Positions 45,765-57,976 of a stretch of 64,000 bases of DNA are shown in pieces (the first letter of the stretch is position 1; the number at the start of each line of letters is the position of its first letter). A program made the position numbers and the translations under genes. The DNA is from Ehretia macrophylla (lineage: Eukaryota > Streptophyta > Magnoliopsida > Boraginales > Ehretiaceae). The stretch is taken from the NCBI GenBank assembly GCA_037974665.1, contig CM075764.1, positions 82,731,825 to 82,795,824 of the forward strand, in the 5' to 3' direction. Below the pieces are notes generated by a model that worked only from the letters and a program-made list of their open reading frames with translations, did not search any database and was not told the origin of the DNA.

Positions 45765-47991
45765 GTCGTCCAAGCCAGGGAAGGAATAAGGAAGAAGAAA
45801 AAGAAGAAAATAGGAAGAAAAATGAAGAAAGAAGAGAGAATGAGTTTCTGGCCATGCTTGTACATCTCCAACCATTCTAGGTAAGGGTTTTGGTTATTTT
45901 GCAAATTTTAAAGTTATGGGTTTTTATGAATATTGTGTCTATGCCATGGATGGTTTACATACTTGATGTTTTCTTACTCTAAAACCATAAAAATGATGAT
46001 TTAAGAGTTTTATTGTATATTTGAACATGTATGCTTGAGTTATGTATGTATATGATGTCTTGACCTAGGGCTTCTTATGATTCATGAAAGATTTGGGCTT
46101 TTGGTGTTAAAAAAGTGCATTTATGGCAATATTGACATAAATTTTCTTGTTGTTGGGTTTAATTGTTGAAGAATGGCATTGAGTTGGAAAAAGGAGTTTG
46201 TTTATGGTTGAAGTGTTGGTTGTGATTTGAGGGCTTGAATCGGGTTATGGCGAGAGAATAATGTGTTTTCAAAGGAATGCATGTGTGTTGAGTTGTTAGA
46301 TGATGGAAAATTGAGTTGGTTATGCTAGAGTGTCATTTGGTATAAAAGGGTTTTTATGGCTTGAAGGCTAAATGAGTGTAATTCATGGTGTTTTCGAGTG
46401 AGTTCATATATGTAGTTTAAGTGCTGAAGTGCTGATTAGTATGGCTTAATCATAATGATTGCTTGGTGTTATATGTGTTTGTTGATACTAATACTCGGAG
46501 GTCATTAATGCTTAGAGTTTTTAATGCTCGATAGTTATTAATGCTTAGCAACTATTAATGTTTGGAGTTTGTTAACGATTGTTGTTAATGAATGCTTGGC
46601 CTTTGGAATGCTTGATGATAATAAACATTTGGTGGTCCTTATAGCCTAATGGTAATTAAGGCTTAGTATGTGGTTGTTATTATGGTTTAAGGATAGTTAA
46701 TGATTGGAGACCATTAATGCTTGGAGTTATTTGTGTTTAATAGTGGATTGGTTATTAATGGTTGATGGTTATCTATGCTTAGAAACCATTTATGTTTGAA
46801 GGTTATTAATGCTTGGTGTTAACGCATGGTTGGAGTTAATGAATACTAGTTGAAAATAAATGGTAAAATGAAATGATTGTTAGGTGGAATAAATACGAAG
46901 GGAAACTCAAATGTTTTCAAGCTACTTCCCTATTACTTGCAAACTCCATTTAAACTATAGTCAAGTCATTTTTATCGCATGAAAAGGGCATTTAAATGTT
47001 TTCATGAAAATGATAGTGTGAATGTACAAGTTTTCCAAATGCCATGACTTCATGCATATCGGGTATTGCGGCCTACCTTGTCGCATACCAATTGTTTCCA
47101 TGAAATGATATTAAATGCCATTGAATGTTATAGAGTGATATTGAATGTTTTTCGTGTTAAATGCTATTGATTGTTATCGAAAGGTTGCAACCTTCTATCG
47201 AGGCACGGTAGCATTGTGCCTCCACTAGGCGGTAGCGGGCTTTCCAGTGGATTCATGACTTCTGTGACATATTCCCTCACTTGTATAGTCTGTGAAGATC
47301 ATGGGGTGTTGGGTCGAGGGATTTTGCGGTACATCCGGAGTACACCCACCGTAGTTATAAGGGGTTATCGACAATGCTAGCGTAATAGAGGAAAGGAAGT
47401 AGGAGAGCTAAGGTAGAATAGAAACTGTATCATTTTCTTGTGTGGTTATATAACCTAAAGTTACTTGATTAAGTGTTTACATGCTCTCTATTAATGCCTA
47501 ATGCTTACTTATTGCTTTGTTACATGTTTCCTGGCATTTATGCATCATGAAAAAGTTTTCCAAAGCTTTGGCTTACTAATGACATTTTCAAATGGTTTTC
47601 AAAAAGTTTTACAAAACTACGCCCCCTACACCCCCTCATTGAGCTTTATAGCTCACCGCTTAGTTTTATAAAATGTTTTTAGGTGAACGCTTGGAATTCA
47701 GGGATTAGTGCCATCAAAAAGATTTGAGAGATCCTTTGGAATTGTATATCTAGTTTAAATTATGAAACCTCTTGTATTAGAGAATTGTTATAGAGATTTA
47801 TTGCAATGGAATGGTTTTAGTTGCTCTGATGTACTATTTTATACATATTAGTAAGCATGCTATTGTATTGTGCGTTAGCGGACTTAGGATGAGCGATCTT
47901 CTTAAGCCCATGGTATCACTATCCCGTTAATGTTTTGTAAATTTGCAAATATTCTATGGTATCAAAGACTGTATTGGAGTGGGTCGTGACA
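45765..47991 (+). repeat. second LTR of element C, 3' part
   Basis: Resumes after the GAGAA duplication of B' and ends GGGTCGTGACA, matching 16806-18549. It contains the TTAATGCTTGG array (46495-46860) and the GAGCTTTATAGCTCACC motif near 47641. Confidence 0.85.
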
Positions 47992-48384
47992 GGTGGTATT
48001 AGAGCTAAGGTTATGACCCTTAGGGATGAATTTGAATTATGGCCTTCCAGAGTAGTGTTTAAGAAATGTCCTTTTGTGCATAAGTCTTGATCATGAACTT
48101 TGGATTAAGAGCTACAGGTTATGGTTCTATGGATTGAAGTTTGGCTACAATGGATATAAATACTAGTTGGATTGTTTCTTTGAATTGAAGTTATAGTTTC
48201 CTTAATTGATGAGTTTTTGGTATGAATAGCTAGCTTTCTAACTACTTGATTCCGCATAGATGATTCTAGTATTTATGTATTGGAAAGATAATTTTGGAGT
48301 GACTGTATGATTGGTCAGATTCTCTAGATCTCCTTAGTGTCTTGTTATAGTGAGAGAGATAGATTATACGATTTGATTTAATGG
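47992..48384 (+). mobile_element. second C leader/internal fragment after the second LTR
   Basis: Directly after the second LTR comes primer-site-like GGTGGTATTAGAGCTAAGG and about 390 bp matching 18550-18945. The second LTR is therefore also followed by a C internal region. Similarity stops at TTTGATTTAATGG, where copia coding sequence starts. Confidence 0.8.
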
Positions 48385-51110
48385 TAAACCCAAGGGCAAG
48401 TGCTTCAAGTGCAAACAGAAAGGGCATTGGAAGCAGGATTGTCCTTGGCATCTTGTTAAGAGCAAATCAAGTATCTCTATTAATCATTGTTTATGAAACA
48501 TGTTTAGTGGTAGAATCTACTATGGTAGACTCAGGCGTCTAACCATTGCTGCATATCGTTACAGGGGTTTCAGATAACAAGGAGGCATAATAGAAGAACA
48601 TTTTCTATGCAAGGGATGGGCCAGAGTAGTGGGAGTTATTAATTTATTCTTATTGATTAGATTACTTGCATTTAGAACATGAGATGAAACTAGGTTTCAG
48701 AATCGCAGATTATTGTTTATTCTTTTATATACTTATGTTCTATATCAGTTAGAATGGTACAATAATAGGTTTTATTTTAAATACATGGTATTTTATATTA
48801 CCATTCCTTTGCATGTTTCTGAGTGAAAAGTCTCCTACCAGCGAAGTCTACTATTTTGTGCTCCATGCTAATTGAGAATGGTCAAGAATGAGTTTGAGAA
48901 TGGTCAAGAATGAGTTTTGCACTCATTGGATCTTGGATCATGGGCTCAATTAGGATCTTGGCTTGTGGAAAAGTGATCAAAAGGTCACTTACCGCTAAAC
49001 AGCAAGGACAAAACATATCTTAGGCTCGGTACACATAAGTGTAGACCAATGAGAAAACCGGTTTATTAATAGAGACCCATGACTTTCATAGATGATCATT
49101 AGAGAATGATTTTGTACCGCATAATGCAAAGTCTGAACATTTCAGGCTTAGATGGAGCGATGATTAAATATGCAAATCATGGTACTTCAAATTGATCTTG
49201 AAAGTGAATATCTATTAGGTGAGCTCAAGGACTATTTAGTTGTGACTCAGGTGACCACACTGGATTTTACAAAAGTAAAATGGTGTATCTGAGAGGAGCA
49301 ATTGTATTCTATCGAATATGATAAGATCCATGGGCGACTTAAGGGTCTTTGGTAATATTCTTCTGGAATATGCAAGTGAAATAGAGATTATGCATGTCAA
49401 TCATTGGTTCTATTCAAATCAGTACTTAGGGCACCCTAGTACTATGGATGGTGCTGGAACCTAGTTTTGGCACAGAGTCCATCTAATGGGTTGTCCAGCC
49501 TATGTACTGAATAACTATGCTAAGAAATAGGAAACCAAGATTTGACACAAACTATTGCATAGGTTAACCAAAGAATACAATGTGAGGAATATTCTACAAT
49601 ACCAAGGAACAAAGGATGCGGTATAATGTCTAGGCTAAGTACTTGGAAGTACGTTGTAAGAATTTTCTGGTAACCTAACTCAAATACAGTTCTAAAATTG
49701 AGAGTTTTAGATTATTCTATCATTATAAAGGTTATAAATGGTCAATAATCTAGTTCTTACGTATAGATGGAACTATCTTGTAGTATGAGGAATTTCGGAT
49801 TCCTAGATAGCTACATCGGAGAGTTTCCTTTGAAATTGACTCTGATATTCTAGTAATGGATCCCACATATCACAAAGTAGTTATCTATGTACATACAGAC
49901 ATATGGAACCGATTAACATCACATCTGAAGAAACAAATCCTATAGGATATGAATAGTATACTGCAAGTGAAGTAGATGGTCAAGAAGATGACAATCTTCA
50001 GAGCCAGGCATGATAACAAAGTCACTTAGAAAGTAATGGTCCGATTATAAGAATACGTATTTGCAAATGATCAGGCTAGAGTCCATCTAGACACCTTTTG
50101 TCATTAGTAGTCATTCTGAATGCCATATATGACAAGTAGATATCAAGACAGTTTTCTTTGGGTAGAAGTCTTGACAGATCTAGGAAGCATGTTATTGGGT
50201 TCAAGAACATACTGTCAGTGAGCTTGAAGGTCTATTTATTTGGAAAAAAGCTGACATCCAGGATAATGGAAACATTAGATTTGATTTGATTCGTTTTGAT
50301 CAAAAGGTTAATAGGCCCTGTATGTGTAAAGGAACAAAGAAGATTATTGAGGAACACTCTTGATTGCAAGTGTGCATGTACTATTTTGGTCTAGAAATCT
50401 TCTTGGAACCAAAAATGAAGAGATTGAAACAAAGAAAACTATGTCTTGGATATTGAGTCTTTGCGAAGTCGCAAAGCTAAGATACTAGCATTGTTTCAAG
50501 GTTCACTTTTGGAGAAGACACAAATCAGTTTTGGCATACAAGTCTCCAAGAAAAGTTGGGCATTACTTTTCAAGTATGGAGCATCTCTATCTTAGGATTA
50601 TTGACTAAGAGACAAGTAAGGAGATAGAAGCGATGAAAGGATTTTCGTATGCGTCAGCAATTGGAAATCAAGTGTGTGTCATAAATTTGTCCCAGGTTGG
50701 GTTTTTGCTTTGCCATGGGCATGATAACCAAATATTGGTTGAGCCTAAGATCAGGTTATTAAGTGATGGATTAGCATGTACTCAAGTATCTAAGGAGAAA
50801 GAGGGACTATATGTTGATATATCTGTCTAGTATCCTAATACATATAAGGAGTATAGTATTTTGAAAACTAGTCATGTAGAATCTAGAGAATGATCTCTAG
50901 ATGTGTCTTCACTCTGTGTATGGTTGGGAGGGACGACAATTAAGTATTGTTAACTCAATGAGGGAAGACAATTTGGTATTGTTAGCTCAACCATGGAAAT
51001 CAGAGTTCACGCCAATAGTGGAAGCTACAAGGAAGAAATATAGTAACTCGGGTAATTCTTGACAGAATTAGAGCTATCACGATAGTTGCATTTGAAGCCC
51101 AAGAAGATTT
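48385..51110 (+). pseudogene. decayed copia gag-pol
   Basis: Starts inside gag with a clean zinc knuckle, CFKCKQKGHWKQDC. Degraded pieces in copia order follow: a protease-like stretch (near 48490-48570), an integrase/RT linker with MGCPAYVLN (near 49485), and an RT/RNase H-type stretch MKGFSYASAIG (50633). Frames change often and stops are everywhere. It has no visible 5' LTR, since it is fused to element C sequence on the left. Confidence 0.65.
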
Positions 51111-52492
51111 GTAGGCTTATTTTTTATTCTTATTGTGTTTAGAAGCCCAATTGTTTGGCCCATTAGCTAATCTAGGATTATATTAACAAAACAAAACAAC
51201 AAAAACATAAAAAAAAAAAAGAAGCTCTAGAATCAGGTATAAGAAAGAAGAAAGAAATAGAGAAAACTGTAAGGAAGAAGAAGGAAAATGAAGAAAGAAA
51301 ATAGAGGAAGAAGAAGAAAGAAGAGGAAACTAGTTGGTTTTGAGCTCAAACCTAGCTTTACCTTGCTTGTTCTTGCCATTTCTTGCCTTGTCCAACAATT
51401 TTAAGTGAGTGATTTCAAGTCTTGCATGTTTAATATTTATGTTGTTTATGGAAATTTATATATATGTGTTACAAATGCTAGTTGGACATGAATATATGTT
51501 AAGGTAGTGGTTTGAGAGCTATATATATGCAATAGAACTTGTTTGTAGCATTATTAGTGTTATAACCTAACTTTAAGATGTTGGAAGTTGAGAATTTTAG
51601 TTAGCTTTGATGCTTATGAGTATATATATGTGTTTGTGGTATGATTTCATAGCTTTGGTGTGAATTTGGTAGAGTTTGGGGTTAATGTTGATTATTTTTC
51701 AAAAATTCCAACAAAGGTGCAATTTTAGTGTGTGGCTTGTTAGTCTTGTTTCATGCCTAGTTATGCTATTGTAATGTGTTTATATTGCATTGTAGTTGGT
51801 TACTATATTGGTTGTGCTAATGTTGTGCATTGTAGAGATTTATAAAGTGGTTAAATGATGACTAAGTGTTGGTGTTAATGTGTAGAGATCATGTTCTTTT
51901 GAAACTTAATTAATGGAAATTAGTAGATGTTTGAAGGTGTTGATAATGGTTGGATAACCTACTTTGTTATCCAATGAATGTTTTGTTAATAATTAATGTA
52001 GTTGAGAGACAATCTACTTTGTTGATCTTTCTACATGATGCGAATGTGTGATTGTGTTTGATGTGATACGATATGAAACGATGGGTTGCAACCTTAGTGC
52101 GTCATGGTAGTGTCGTATCGTGTTGGACGGCATAGGTATTGCCGGTAATTGCATGACTACTGTGTACTAGTCCCTCTCTCATGTGGTCGGTGATGGTCAT
52201 GGTGAGATGGATCATAGATTCGTGTACATTCGGAGTACACTAGCGGGAGAGATAAGTGTTATGCGATGAGTTCGTGAAGGAGTTATAAGTGTCGGCATCA
52301 ACAAGTGTTCTAAGCGGTATCCTTACAATATGTTATTTAGCTTGGTTGTTACATGGTTATAAAGCGAATGTGAATACTTGGTTACTAACATGATATGTTG
52401 TATCTAATGTGCTTCAAATGGTGTTCAGGTTAAAGCTTTCCAAAACTTCATATTTCCCTCACTCACTGAGCCTGTTTAGTTCACCCTCTTAA

Positions 52493-52573
52493 ATGCATGT
52501 TACAGGTGTGCTCGATGTTGAGTATGTGCACGAGGAAGGTGTTAATGAACTCGAGAATGTGCCTTATGTTTAA
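52493..52573 (+). CDS. LTR micro-ORF, 26 codons, family G
   Basis: Start ATGCATGTTACAGGTG, end TAA. It encodes TGVLDVEYVHEEG then ELENVPYV. The GV..YV..E..ENVPYV skeleton is shared with the A and B' peptides, but length differs. Confidence 0.35.
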   Translation: MHVTGVLDVEYVHEEGVNELENVPYV

Positions 52574-52945
52574 TATGTTCTAATGGTCGAAAAACAATGT
52601 TGTTAGTTGTTTGGTTTCATTGTATAGAAGGCTTTTGAAGTTTATGTATTGTATACTTGGTAAACTTATCTTCCTTAAAGTCTAGTTGTTTTGTTATATA
52701 TATGGTTGGTCACGTTGGATCGTGATCACATCTAGCTAGGTTTATATCTTATTGCATGTTTATATTCAAGAATGCTTTAGCTTTGCAAGAGATGTTGTCA
52801 ACTTTTGCCAAGTGAATGAATGTATGTTTAGTGTATTCCGCTCAAGAGTGTTGAAATGTTGTATATATATGACGCAGGCCTTTCAGGATGTATGTTGTCT
52901 ATTCTGTGTCTCGTTGGTTGATCATATTTCAGGCATTATAATATA

Positions 52946-55208
52946 TGTCACGCTTCAACTCGACCCCGCTTACGATCAGTCAGGACGCAATAGAATTTCG
53001 ATAATATAACGTCTATAATATGGATAACAAGACTCTAAACCAATCATTTATAACATCACACAACCAACTACAACTTCAACAACAAATCCAACAACCATTC
53101 ATCAATATACAACACATCCAAAACCGTTCATTATACAACCATACAACATCCCAACCATAAGCCATATGCCTCCATTTCAACAACATACCACAAGTTATAC
53201 CATACATATGCACAACAAGTATAAAACTAGTCTAGTAACCTATTCATATTTCAAAAGTAAGACAACTAAACTAGCATTATACTTTTCACTATCTTTATAT
53301 CATCTTATACATTACAACACCAAAGTAAATATAATACAACTTGTTCCACATTTCAAGACAACAAAAAGAGCACTCCAACAAAGACATCAAGGACAAGACT
53401 CTTGCACATTGGACTCGTCCACATATTGCTCGTACTCTGTCTCCTGAGAAATGTACCCTAAGTTCGGCTCGGTAACACCTGAAAGTCAACAAAGATGGTG
53501 AGCTTATACAATACAAAGCTCAGCGAGGCTTCAGTATGATATTTTGGGAATACTTTACTTTACCACTTAGAAAAAACATCCTATGAACAATAACATACCA
53601 TAAACTTCATCATCAACATTAATTCAATTAAAACAACATAAGTAACCATTCAATTGAGAAATGATACACTAGTTGATGTAGCTCCATACGCCATCGCGAA
53701 CTCAACCAACCCTTTATGCCCATTGATACATTCCGGAAGTACCCTATTTTAGACCCACATTCCATGGTATCTCCGACCACACGAGATAGGGAATATCACA
53801 TGATAGTCATGCCATTTGCAACCTGACAGCTCGATGCTGCCCGATAGGTGGCACACACTATCATGACTCACAACAATAACATTAAACATTTCATATTCTG
53901 AGAAGACAACAAAGTAGGTTGTCCTCCAATACAATAACAATCATCAATCAATTAACAACACTTCAGTCAACATAACATTAATTAAACAACTAAGACAGCC
54001 AAGTTAGATGACAAAGTAGGCACCCAACCTAACACACATTTCAACATACTTTCAAACCCGAGCCTACTCAACAACAATCCAAGAAACAACTACACAAACA
54101 ACTCCAAACACCCAAAGACAACACTTAGACATTTCAAAGAAAGACTACCCAATATTCCAAAAATCATAACTAACAATCTATTAATCAAACAACCCCCAAA
54201 CATTTTTCTACTACTCAAGCAACTACATTTACCCTATCGGAAACTAACCAAAAGCCATCTAAAACAAGCCCAACAAGCTAAAAATGGCAATGCATACATG
54301 ACTGATTTTTTTCGACTTTTGCTATGGCATTCAAATTGAAAATTTGGCATTACAACATTACTACACAATAATTAACAAGCCTATAGAAGCAACTACAACT
54401 CAATTTCAACTACTACAACTACAATTATTCAAATATAAGCCAAAATATTAATTTAAATACCCGAAAATAAAAATACATGCTACTACCGTTCAAAATGGCT
54501 AAAAATACATAAAGTTGGTCCTTATTATCACTTAGCAATAATCTAACATCAATTTAGCAAAATAGCAACTACAAATACATCAGCCAAAATTCAACTCAAA
54601 CTTTGAAATAATAAACTAATTTTTCACTCACCTTTGATCAAAAGCTAGGTTATAAATGAGTAGAATAGGTGCCCAACAAGCAATTTCAAGCTTTGAATGA
54701 CTCTATTTGGCCTTGAAATGAAGATTTGCCTTTGAAAAATGCTTGAAAACCTAAGTAAAATACTTTTCTTCTTCCCTTGAGAGAACACGGCAATGTGTGT
54801 GTTTTTTGAGTGTGTTTGAGCTTACTTTTATGTATTATGTAATATTGCATACATAATAGCTTAGTCAAAGTTTTAAGTAAAAGTCAAAGTTGTCAACTTT
54901 GTGTTTTTTAGTTGTTTTCGGCTTATAACACTTATTTACATATAAACTAACATATATACTATATTTAGTAGATTATTTCTAGTTGACAACATTTAATTTA
55001 TGCATACATATACATACAACCAAGCTATAAAACTCAATTTTGCAAAAGAAGTTAAAAAAATCACATTATTTGTTTTGCAAATGTGTTTTAAATGCACATT
55101 AAATATATAATCACTTAGTAGCGCATATAAACTCATATATATTAATTATAATAGCATTTAAGCAGATAAAACACATATTTGCAAATTAGGCAAAATCGGG
55201 GTCTCATA
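52946..55208 (-). mobile_element. solo LTR of a B-type element
   Basis: About 2263 bp, TGTCACGCTTC...GGGGTCTCATA on the plus strand. It aligns with the LTRs of B in reverse orientation. No internal region is present. ATAAT occurs at 52938-52942 and 55206-55210, and joining the flanks there recreates a continuous tandem-repeat unit. The exact termini are ambiguous by a few bases. Confidence 0.8.
53387..53479 (-). CDS. LTR micro-ORF frame, solo B-type LTR
   Basis: The frame from GGTGTTACCGAGCC reads GVTEPNLGYISQETEYEQ, then YVDESNVQESCP-stop. It is collinear with the other copies and open. No ATG is in frame just upstream, but the bases before it (TTGACTTTCAG) look like a 3' splice site. Confidence 0.35.
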   Translation of the reverse strand, partial: GVTEPNLGYISQETEYEQYVDESNVQESCP

Positions 55209-55375
55209 ATGTCTGCGTGTCGTCGTGACAATGTTGTATATATATGACCCAGGCCTTTTAGGATGTATGTTGTCTATTATGTGTCTCGTTGGTTGATCAT
55301 ATTTCAGGAGTTATAATGTCTGTGTGTTATCGCGATCGGACTTGGTTCCCGATAGGACTGGGTTTGGGCATGACA

Positions 55376-55635
55376 TAAAATATTTAATATGGTCAATCTT
55401 TTTAATTAATTGAATCTTGACCCTCAATATCATATTCATGACACTGCCCGTGTACATACATGCGAGATATGCTAAATACTACTGTATTTTTATCACTCAA
55501 ATACCACTTTTGCTTAGTTGGCATACTAAAAGAAGAAAGAAAAATTAAAAAATTTATTATTTTATCATGTCAACTAAGCATCCATGTAGGAGGTGGTATT
55601 TGAGTGATAAAAATAGAGTGGTATATAACAATGTT
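55376..55635. repeat. direct repeat copy 1 with internal hairpin (MITE-like)
   Basis: 260 bp matching 56619-56887. Inside it, arms with TTTTTATCACTCAAATACCAC (55489-55513 region) and its reverse complement (55595-55616 region) can form a long hairpin, as in a MITE. It abuts the end of the G LTR. Confidence 0.7.
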
Positions 55636-55639
55636 CTAC

Positions 55640-55805
55640 CACTTCAAAAAAAACTGTCAAATGCGACGGCCAAAATCTGTCTCATTTCTGTCGCCAAAAG
55701 GGTCTAGGCGACAACAAAGAGACAAAAATCGTTTGTTGCCAAAATTATTGTCGCCAATTTATCGTGTCATCACCAATTCATCTCCTTTGGTGACAGATTT
55801 TAATC
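55640..55805. mobile_element. CACTA-like transposon end, degenerate
   Basis: CACTTCAAAAAAAACTG is one base from the CACTACAAAAAA end of CACTA transposons. TCTGTCGCC/GGCGACAA-type words repeat after it, as in subterminal repeats. No matching right end was found. Confidence 0.35.
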
Positions 55806-56037
55806 CGTCTCCAAACCGTCTCTAAAAATTATAGTCTCCAAACCGTCTCCAAAAACTGTAATCTCCAAGCCATCTCTAAAAGTTGTCATCTCCAAACCGT
55901 TTTCAAAAATTGTCGACTCCAAACCATCTCCAAAAATTGTTATCTCCAAACCGTCTCCAAAAACTGTCGTCTCCAAACCATCTCCAAAAGTTTTCGTCTC
56001 CAAACCGTCTCCAAAAATTGTCATCTCCATTCCGTCG
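55806..56037. repeat. 27-bp minisatellite, about 8 units
   Basis: A unit like ATCTCCAAACCGTCTCCAAA plus AATTGTC repeats with point changes. The unit is nine codons long, so long open frames arise on both strands by chance; they are not genes. Confidence 0.85.
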
Positions 56038-56618
56038 TCAATCTTTAAATAATTTTTTTGGGCGATTTTTATCTTTAAAATAACAGAATTAATTTTTTTT
56101 TTCAAATGTCAAATTAATATAAAAAAATTAATTTAAATTTTAATGGATAAGTCTCAATAATGCTTTATTTATTTAGCAAGGTAATTTTTAGAGTTTCTTT
56201 ATACAAGATAAATTTTAGGGAGTTTCTTCATACAAGATAATTTTTGATGGATATATGTACACCCATGATTAATTAGATTTAGATTAACTACATTTAGTGG
56301 CAAATCCATACAAATGCAGCCCTCACTGGCTCAAAATAATGTTAAAAATTCTAAGTATTTGTCAAAAAAAATTAAATATCTGTGTATTTTTAGTTAGAAA
56401 ATAATTAATTAAGCCCCACTTAAAAGAATTTCTGGATCTACCATTGACTACATTTACACGCTTATTTATTCTAATTGGTGTTAAAACAATATATTCTTTC
56501 TTTAAAAGAAAAGATAAGGATGTTGAATTAGAACCCCAGTGAACAAAATTGATAAACTTTACTTCACATAATCGTATATTATTTTTGTTCAATTGTATTC
56601 TTTAGACTTTTTTATATT
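56038..56618. other. intergenic, nothing recognised
   Basis: AT-rich, no open frame worth calling, no repeat ends seen. Confidence 0.6.
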
Positions 56619-56887
56619 TAAAATATTTAATATAGTCAATCTTCTTAATAAATTGAATCTTAACCCTCAATATCATAATTATGACACTGCTTGTGTATAT
56701 ACATACGAGAAATGCTAAATACTATTTTATTTTTATCACCCAAACATCACTTTCTATATATATATTTAGTTAGCATACTAAAAGAAAAAATAAAAAATAA
56801 AAAGTTTGTTATTTTAATATGTCAACTAAGTATTTATATAGAATATAATATTTGAATGATAAAAATAGAGTAGTATATAATAATGTT
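56619..56887. repeat. direct repeat copy 2 with internal hairpin
   Basis: 269 bp matching 55376-55635 across both the hairpin and about 100 bp of flank. The duplication therefore includes more than the MITE-like part. The hairpin arms are more eroded than in copy 1. Confidence 0.7.
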
Positions 56888-57054
56888 TTACATGTATACA
56901 TAAACTTTGACTTTATTAAGGTTGAGTTGTGTATAGATAACAATGCGTAATAGAAGTTGTTGCTGTACAAGTCATTCATCCTAGCAGTGAAGCTCATTAC
57001 TTAAAGGTTTGTCAGTTTTTTCTAAACAGGAGATCTAGTGATCTCTTGTTCCAA

Positions 57055-57062
57055 TATATAAA
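57055..57062 (+). promoter_or_regulatory. possible TATA box of the KCS gene
   Basis: TATATAAA 42 bp before the chosen ATG. It would imply a very short 5' UTR. This is position-based inference only. Confidence 0.3.
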
Positions 57063-57103
57063 AAAATGTCTTCGATTTATGAGTATAGGTTGCCTTTATC
57101 TCT

Positions 57104-57709
57104 ATGATGTTGGTTGTCAACCCCCTTTTGGATCATCAACTTATTCCGTACATGGCTCACCACCACCTGGTTTCTTCGATTGCACAACCTCTATGCTTAG
57201 CCTTTCTTCTTCTGTTGCTATACTTTTACATTACAAAACGACGTTCTCGGAAAGTATTCTTACTAGATTTTTCATGCTACAAACCACCACACGATCTAAT
57301 GTGCAGTAAAGATTTGGTCGTGGAGCGAGCTAGGCTCTACGGGAATTTTCCGGAAAACATGCCGGATTACATGAGGAAAGTGCTAGAAAAAGCAGGATTG
57401 GGTGACTCAACCCATCTGTGCAAGGCCTTGCTAAGAGAGCCTCCAAATCCAAGTATGGAAGAAGCAAGGCTAGAGTCAGAAATGGTAATATTTGGAGCCA
57501 TAGACGACTTATTAGCAAAGACCAGAGTGCAAATTCAAGACATTAGGGTACTTGTTGTAAACTGCTCTATTTTAAACACCGTCCCATCTCTTTCTAGCAT
57601 GATTATGAATCGATACAAGTTAAGACATGACATTGCAAGCTATAACCTTAGTGGCATGGGATGCAGTGCCGGACTCTGGGCCATCGTGCTTGCCAAAGAG
57701 CTTCTTCAG
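57104..57709 (+). CDS. KCS: 3-ketoacyl-CoA synthase, exon 1
   Basis: KCS joins malonyl-CoA to a long acyl-CoA, the first and rate-setting step of very-long-chain fatty acid elongation on the ER membrane, feeding waxes, cutin/suberin and sphingolipids. Exon 1 encodes 202 residues: a hydrophobic helix (about 25-45), the FAE1/CUT1 start FLLDFSCYKPP, PPNPSMEEARLESEMVIFGA, ILVVNCS-like VLVVNCSILN, and the catalytic Cys in NLSGMGCSAG. The start is the first of two adjacent ATGs before the helix. It ends ..KELLQ at a GTAAAT donor (phase 0). Only one N-terminal helix is clear where KCS enzymes often have two. Confidence 0.85.
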
Positions 57710-57976
57710 GTAAATTACCTACGGATCTGCATAGCATGAAATATATATCATATATATGCTATATGTACTTCAATTTAATTAATGTAATTACAAATAAATA
57801 AATAAAATAAAATTCTTTTGTAACAGTTTTAAATTTTTAAACGAATCGATAAATTTACTCATAACTTGATTAAAACTATATATATCCCTACGTGTGTATT
57901 TAGTATGAGTTCCAAATTAAGCTAAATAAGAAAAAAAGATAATGTCTTTAGTCACTTGAGCTAACAAGCTACATGA

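Larger units (their letters stand above)
51230..55375 (+). repeat. LTR of gypsy family G, split by a solo LTR
   Basis: Resembles the C LTR in order: a purine-rich part (51230-51330), a block like 'gcaacc..cgtcatggtag..cggagtacac' (52085-52240), the CTCACTGAGCC..TTCACCCTC motif (52467-52487), and the end GGGCATGACA at 55375. The left border is unclear. The solo B-type LTR 52946-55208 interrupts it. No primer site follows the right end, so this may be a 3' or solo LTR. Confidence 0.55.

Noticed and set aside
45765..48384. Independent solo LTR to the right of B'
   Set aside because: It is the continuation of the LTR that starts at 20240; the GAGAA duplication and combined length fit.
50633..50830. 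65-codon host gene
   Set aside because: MKGFSYASAIG matches the copia RT/RNase H region and lies in order with other copia fragments.
55806..56037. CRISPR-like array
   Set aside because: Units are contiguous with no unique spacers, and the genome is eukaryotic.
55800..56105. 101-codon repetitive ORF on the minus strand
   Set aside because: Product of the 27-bp minisatellite; also open on the other strand.
57046..57309. Alternative 87-codon frame overlapping KCS exon 1
   Set aside because: Shadow of exon 1. The frame starting at 57104 carries the KCS motifs and the proper splice donor.
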